The position numbers and the translations under genes were made by a program. A stretch of 64,000 bases of DNA, from the NCBI GenBank assembly GCA_949357655.1, contig CASHTG010000003.1, positions 620,001 through 684,000 on the forward strand, read 5' to 3'. Origin of the DNA: Parascedosporium putredinis. Its lineage: Eukaryota; Ascomycota; Sordariomycetes; Microascales; Microascaceae. Below the pieces are notes generated by a model that was given only the letters and a program-made list of their open reading frames with translations, was not told where the DNA came from and did not search any database. Shown in pieces: positions 58,305 through 64,000 of this stretch (position 1 is its first letter; each line of letters opens with the position of its first letter).

Positions 58305-60021
58305 TGTGGCGTGCTAGATATTTCACAAAAGGCTAAGGCTACCAAGGGAAACGGGGAGGAGAAAGAAAAAGAGAAAGGAAAAAGGTTGGAAGTCGTCGGT
58401 GCGAAACGGAGAGCGGACGAGCAATATCGAAAGATGTGCTTTTTGTATTTAATGCGATGGGGGAGGCGGGGTTAAGTTGCCAAGAAGGGAAATAAGAGCA
58501 GTGGACCACGCCGCGGAGGGAAACGAGCTCGCTCTTGCAATCAAACGTCTGGACTAACGAAGCACGGGAAGGAATTGGCAGCAAATATGGGACCAGCAGC
58601 AGGCGGTGGGACCGGGGGAAAATTATATATCAAGGGTTCAACTTTTGGGGAAGACTCAGCGCAACACGTCAAAGTTTCATTGGCTCTCACAGATGCGAAT
58701 TGTTGTTTCCCGTCGCCCATTCGTTTGGTCCCTCTTCCCGTTAATTTTTTTTTCTTCTTTTTGTTGAACGGGGGTAAAACCTCACGAGGGGTAAAAGCGG
58801 GATTAGCAGCGCACGAGGACAATTGGTTGAAGCCTGGGGGGCGGTGACGGCCAGAGTGGGCAGAGGAGGTGATACAGCAGAGCCAGCACCAGACCCCTCT
58901 AGAGGCCGTTGACGTCAGGGCAGGAGGCGTTGCGTAGTGGCGTCATGGCCGGAGAAGGGGTGGGCCGAGACAGCACTCTTGAACGCGTTGGCAAATCTGA
59001 TAGATCTATGGATGGATTCTTCTGATGCAGGGATCTGGCCTCCAGCCCCGCAGTATAGACCCTTCTTGCCTTCTTACCAATAAAATCCTCTCTCGCATCA
59101 CAACGGCGGGTTTCCTCTTGAAAGATTAGATCAGGGAGGAAACATTGAAAGAAACGGAGCACTGGCCTGAGCACGCGACCCGAGTGGCAAGGCACATGCG
59201 AGTGATTTCCCCTCAGCGTTGACACGAGCAGGCTTAAAACGGCTAGTTTCCAGCTGTCAACAGCTGTTTTGATGACGGCCTCCTCGAGTCTCGACTCGCA
59301 AAGCCTCGCTTGAGCATTTCTCCTAAGTACAAGAGTGCCTCTTGTTGGAGAGCCAACCTAATAAAGAATCTAGATCGTCTATCGCCTCGAGTCTGCACAT
59401 CCCTTGGTACCCTCGGGTCTTGATCGTCAATGATGGGTGGGCCACTACGTAACCCCCATCTTTATCTTCGTGGCTTCGCCGCGCCACCTTCCACGTGAGG
59501 GGCCAACCGGCTGGTGCGCAACTTCGCAGGTCTAGCGCGAGTTGCGACTTCTCGAGTCGCCAGTTAGTGGGTTCAAGGGGGCCAGTGGACCTCATGGACT
59601 TCGATCATCAATTGATCAATCGAAGGTGGGAAATTACTTGTCGAGACTCTACTCCTCTTCCTGAAATGTCTTGATCAAAAAAGAAAATAAGAAGATCACC
59701 AGCCCTTGGCTCGGCTAGGAAGTTGATTCGGATCACATATCCTCGCCTCGAGAAATATCATCAAACATGAATGATTCACTCCAGACACACCCAAACGCCA
59801 AACGGTGAAATCTACTCGAGGTCCCTTCAGCTTCAAGAGTAAATTTAAGCAAGCACATGATATTCATCTTATCTATTTGGTTCAAATCGTGATAAGGGCC
59901 CTTGTTCCCCAACGCCACATAATGCCAAGCCGAAACGCCCGTGTTCAAGAAAAAGACAACGCCACCCTGGTAAACAAATATGTGCAAAGAAAGTCGCGAA
60001 ATAGAGGACATGCTGTTGCGT
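58305..60021. other. intergenic, no supported gene
   Basis: A 1.7-kb stretch without a supported gene. It has one ATCAATTGAT palindrome (59607) and a copy of the TCCATAGAT nonamer on the minus strand (59004). Sequence just upstream of 58304 is probably the oxysterol-binding protein promoter. Confidence 0.5.
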
Positions 60022-61831
60022 CTAGCATGATTCCATCAACTCTGTCGCCCAGTTCCCGTTGATCCCGGACACGGCACCGACTTGCGACTTGCCAACCGTC
60101 ATCCAAGGGCTAATGTGGCACTCCTTGCTCTGCACATCCCACTTCCACGCGAGGCACCTCTTCTTGTGTCTCATGCACAGCCTCATACACTTCTCGGCCG
60201 TCGGGATCCCTCTCGCCGTCTGAGTTCTCGACCGGTCCAGCTTGCCCACAAAGTCGTGGTCCTGTCTCATCGGCCGGTCGTTGAACCCTCTCGTCCCGGG
60301 GCCTCCAAACAGGTCCCAGACGTCGGCCCACACCGTCGTGCGGGTGCCTCTCTCGTTGAACACGAGGCCCAGCGCCTTCATATCCTCGGGCTTCTTGAGC
60401 TCGTGGAAGGAGACGAGGGGCGAGCAGAACCGGTCGGCGGAGATTCGCGTGTCGGCGGGCGACTCGCCGTTGAACATGTGGCTGAAGCGCTCGTCGATGA
60501 AGATGCCAATCTTTGCAGCGTCGTCGCCACGAGCTTGTCGCCCCAAATCTCGGAGAGGGAGTTGACTTGGGCGTCGGCCGCCACGTGCGGGTTCTCGCGG
60601 TACAGTTTTTCGACGGCCCCGCGGGACAGCACGACGGCTGAGCCGCCGTGGGCGAAGCGCCCACGATAGTCGCCGACGGTGTTTCCGAGATAGTACGGCT
60701 CGGCGGGGTCGAGGTGGGAGAGGACCTGCCTCAGGGATTCGATGACGACGAAGCTGTCATCGTCGAGAATGAGGTACCAGTCTTTGCGCGGCAGGGTTTT
60801 GTAGACTGTCCCGAGGCCCCAGATAAACTATGGGTGGTACGCGTGTTAGTGCCAGAGCTTCATCTCACTCTCTCTTCTTTGTTCTTCTACAAAGAGCTTT
60901 TTTTTCTCTCTTATTTATGATGTAATTTTGGTTGAAGAAGAAGAATAAGATGAAGAAAAACCTTCATGTTCCCTTTGGAATCTGGTCTCAGGTGCGCGCT
61001 CTTCAATCACTCGCCGACTCATTTCAGAGTTTGTTTGTCCGAACCCCCACGCACGAGACATGCGAACGAGGATCGAGCGATTTAGGCCGAAAAGGGCAAG
61101 GTTCAGGAACAAACCACTCGGCTTTTACCCGCAATTGCCAGAACGATGTAACCAGCGAGACAGCAATTTTCATGTACCCAGTCACAAGCAAAGGAGGGGG
61201 GCACGAATGACGAACTGATAACAGAAAGAAAAGAAAAAAAGAGGAAGATAAAAAAAAAGGGAAGAAACGGTACACACCTTGAGAGCATCGAGTTCCCAAC
61301 CCACATTAGAGCCAATCAGTTCAGCTCTTTTATGGTCGCCGTCCTCAATGGCCCTTTTTAGTGACTGGTATTTCTTGAAGCGGTGCGCCTTGTTCAGGCC
61401 CCGGGGAGCAAGCGCCATCATCAGACTTCCAACAGCATCCTGGATGACAGGGGCACCGGTCGTGGCGTTGGCGTCTTGCTCGAAATCGCCAACGACAATA
61501 GCTCGGTCGGGGTTCCATTGGTCGAGTCCAAGAGCCTCGAGCTGCGCCGGTAGCCTTTCGCGGGTGCCCCAGCCGGTCTTGATGAGGAGACCGACGCGGG
61601 ATTCGAAATCGACGGGGTAAGGCCCGGTGGACGAGCGGATCCACGAATCGGTGGCGGCGGTGGGGTTGAAGAAGGAGTAGATGCAGACTGCTTGGAAGTG
61701 TAGGCCGAGGAGGATAAAGTTGTCGGCGGGGAGGACGAATTTGGCGACCTGGTAGACGAAGAGGGCCGCGAGGGCGTAGGTCGCGAGGCGGCGAAAGGTG
61801 CGCCGGCGGGGATGGGGAGGAGCGCGCCCAT
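60022..61831 (-). CDS. GT31-type glycosyltransferase, membrane protein
   Basis: A type II membrane glycosyltransferase. Start MGALL at 61829-61831; adding one C at the G4 run 61814-61817 joins it to PHPRRRTFRRLATYALAALFVYQVAKFVL, a basic stretch plus a single membrane anchor. The lumenal part reads RVGLLIKTGWGTRERLPAQLE, SLKRAIEDGDHKRAELIGSN and WELDALK. A 450-nt intron (60828-61277) precedes FIWGLGTVYKTLPRKDWYLI with the metal-binding LDDDSFV. YLGNTVGDYRGRFAHGGSAV and a second frame break (T3 run 60512-60514) lead to IGIFIDERFSHMFNGE. The C-terminus carries a Cys-rich segment, KCMRLCMRHKKRCLAWKW and KECHISPW, that resembles a PAN/apple-like fragment. Sugar donor and acceptor are unknown; the Golgi is likely. 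Confidence 0.85.
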
Positions 61832-64000
61832 GATTCAAGAGGTGGTGTCGCGAGAGTTGGTGAACCGGGTGAGACGAAGAGAGTGAGTGAGTGTAAGCAA
61901 CCTCGAAAGAAAGGAAGCCACGAAAAAGAGAGAAGGAAAGAAGAATGGAATGTTCTCCGGAATGAGGAGCTGCGGCTTTTCAGCACGCTGGCCTTATCTC
62001 TCCGGTTGAGTTAGTTTAAAGAGAAGCGGCACTTTAATCAAGACGGCTTGGCACAATGCTCGCTGATCAACCAGCTAACCGGTCGACTGCACCAGACTTT
62101 TCCCAGCCGAGGCCGAAGGGGGTTCCTCTTTGGTTTAAAGAAAAAAAGGAAATGGTTCTTGACGAAAAGTGAATTCGTTTGCTCGATGGGAGCCGAAACT
62201 GGTCGACAGCCTCTTGCAAGCCGTTGGAGGGCCGTGTGGTAAACGAGCGACGATGGACCCAAAAGGGACAAAGATCGTGGAAGGGGAGACTTTTCAAGAT
62301 GCGGAAAGAGAATGCATGACGACCATGACACGCCGTGCCGAAGATGAGAGGGAAAGATTTCGCCGGTCCGTGAAAGGGGGCAGCAAAGAAGCCGCGAGGG
62401 AAACGAAGTGAGAAGCACCGCCACTAACAAACGAGGAGGGCGAAGGCGAGGGTACAAGCGCTGTGCTGGGTGGGTGAGGCTCACGGCGCTTTTTTTTCTT
62501 CTTCTACCAGGGCTCGCTTTGCATGCCAAAGATGAAGAATAGTAATAAATAGCGGGAAAGGTGTTTGGACGTGGCCAAGCTTGCCGGAGTGCCTTGGGAC
62601 AGGTTTCGGACGCGCTGGCGGACTGGACCCGGCGAAGTGATGGAAGACAGACAAGGGCGAAGAAAAAGGTCTGAACTCGAGAAGGAAACAGAGGAGAAAT
62701 AATATTCAAATCACCTTTACGATAATAGCACTTCAAACGAAGGAGGAGGGAGCCATGAATGAAAGAAGGACATGGGACTGGGACGGAGAGGAGGGCCAGT
62801 GATAGATGCGGCCCCAAAGATGATTGCGCGGCTCTTGACTGTTCTTGTTACCCACCATCCTAGTCCGGTATTGAAGCTCCACCTACATCAATGATCAGTA
62901 TCCACCGTCGATTTAATACGATGCGAAACACGAACACTTGTCTACTAAAGAGAAAAGAGTCCTTGGCTCCCATTAGTAGATCTGCGCCCTTTACCATCCA
63001 ATCTCCAATCTTCTGTCCGCAGCAAGGCAGCTAGCGCGGGTTGGCGCCAAGCTCCCTCATATCCAAGTTTTTTTTCTCAATCTTCGCACCAAGCTCGTTG
63101 CAGCACCAGCTGCAAGGGACGGAGAGACCTGCCCGGATCTCCTTGCATGGGAATTTCAAGGAAATGATGTCAAAGGTAAGAAGATTGGTTTCCAACACGA
63201 CGTTGAATCTCTGTCAAGATGTTGGCTTTCTTCTCCTCGCTATCTGCACGTATTTTTGCCAATCCCCTTGTTTACTTGTCCAGTGCAACCTGGGCGGAGG
63301 AAAAACGTCTTTCCAGCTGGAAATTACAGAGACCCATGGCTCACGCTTGGCATTCAAATGGTGGGTTAGGTGTTCGGGCTCATTCCGGGACGCTGAAACC
63401 ACGACTGGGAGAAAAAGATTTGCGGCCGTCAGAGTGACTAATAGTGACATTTGAAGATCGCGGCGAACCTGCGCGGATCACAGTCCGATTGAGATCTTTG
63501 CGAGAGCGAGCCCTTCTCCAAACTTCAATCTCAAAGTTGCGCGCAAAGGTTCTATACTTTACAAAGTTGGGAGTTTCTTTCCTCCCATGGCAAGAAGTCA
63601 TTCCCCGGTAGCCAAAAGCGAAAAGACGGACAAGATGTGAAGCATCGCCGCGGTAATGGTTTTTCTGTTGACCTGGAAAGCTGGTGAGAGAATGGTGCGT
63701 TTTACCCGCGGCATGGCGTCTTGCCGTGCATGTAACCCTTGCCAGGACAGGACATCGCGGCTCTCCACCCACCAAGCACAAGCAAGGGGATCGGCGTAGA
63801 TAAGGAAGACACGGATCGCCTCAAAGCGCACTTTGGTACAATGTCGTGGCACCTCATTGCTCATTTCAGCTTTCCACGCCCGCGATTCGTCGGATTTAGA
63901 AAGAAAGAAAAAACGTGGGACAGCAGCCATCGAGAATAGCTAAACCCCTCGACTCGAGATCTCGGGGTTTTTTTGTAGGATGAGTATTTTTAAATTCGGA
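61832..64000. other. intergenic to right edge, no supported gene
   Basis: The final 2.2 kb contains the glycosyltransferase promoter and DNA with only short, non-family-like open frames. A 10-bp palindrome (CGAGATCTCG) followed by a T run lies near 63954-63977. No gene is supported. Confidence 0.5.

Noticed and set aside
9910..61817. programmed frameshifting or mass pseudogenisation as cause of the frame breaks
   Set aside because: The breaks lie in different homopolymers in unrelated genes, including essential ones, and nearly all need one extra base of the same type. That fits sequencing or assembly error better than biology.
63954..63977. hairpin followed by a T run, like a bacterial terminator
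   Set aside because: The organism is eukaryotic, no tRNA or other Pol III gene is recognisable just upstream, and a 10-bp palindrome is not unusual.

Overview
The window is nuclear DNA of a filamentous ascomycete (Pezizomycotina, probably a Sordariomycete; the order cannot be read from the sequence). The evidence is GT-AG introns, mostly 60-140 nt, often with CTAAC-type branch points; CT-rich tracts upstream of start codons; widely spaced single genes on both strands; and typical fungal families (CFEM protein, fungal sulfotransferase, secreted GMC oxidoreductase, Kes1-type oxysterol-binding protein, VPS9-ankyrin-PX protein). There is no operon, CRISPR array or recognisable complete transposon.

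Layout. 1-13 kb: a sulfotransferase-like gene (-), a GPI-type CFEM protein (+), a secreted SMP-30/TolB-like beta-propeller with an acidic tail (+), and two related genes of unknown function in tandem (-,-). 14.5-18.8 kb: an unknown possibly N-myristoylated protein (+), tRNA-Lys(CTT) with an intron (-), and a SET-domain protein with a signal peptide (-). 23-27.7 kb: a large VPS9/ankyrin/PX protein (+). 27.7-34.9 kb: a gene-poor stretch with microsatellites. 34.9-44.3 kb: a housekeeping block with an unknown conserved protein (+), OLA1/YchF ATPase (-), a PPPDE/DeSI peptidase (+), mitochondrial ribosomal protein uS11m (-) and TIM44 (+). 46-50.3 kb: a secreted GMC oxidoreductase with an acidic tail (+) and an F-box-like protein (-). 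54-62 kb: a membrane-anchored ubiquitin hydrolase (+), an oxysterol-binding protein (-) and a GT31-type glycosyltransferase (-).

The genes do not form one pathway. Loose themes are mitochondrial biogenesis (uS11m and TIM44 head to head), membrane and endosome traffic (VPS9-PX, OSBP), ubiquitin-type protein turnover (USP, DeSI, F-box-like) and secreted or cell-surface proteins (CFEM, beta-propeller, GMC oxidase, GT31).

A caution for every gene model: nearly all protein genes, including conserved housekeeping ones, are broken by single-base frame changes. Most fall in short homopolymers and are repaired by one extra base of the same kind. This points to under-called homopolymers in the assembly, not to pseudogenes. 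No clearly new multi-gene system was found. The most interesting items are the unknown tandem paralogues, the shared acidic tails on two secreted enzymes, the secreted SET protein with its 26-nt exon, and a repeated palindromic decamer.
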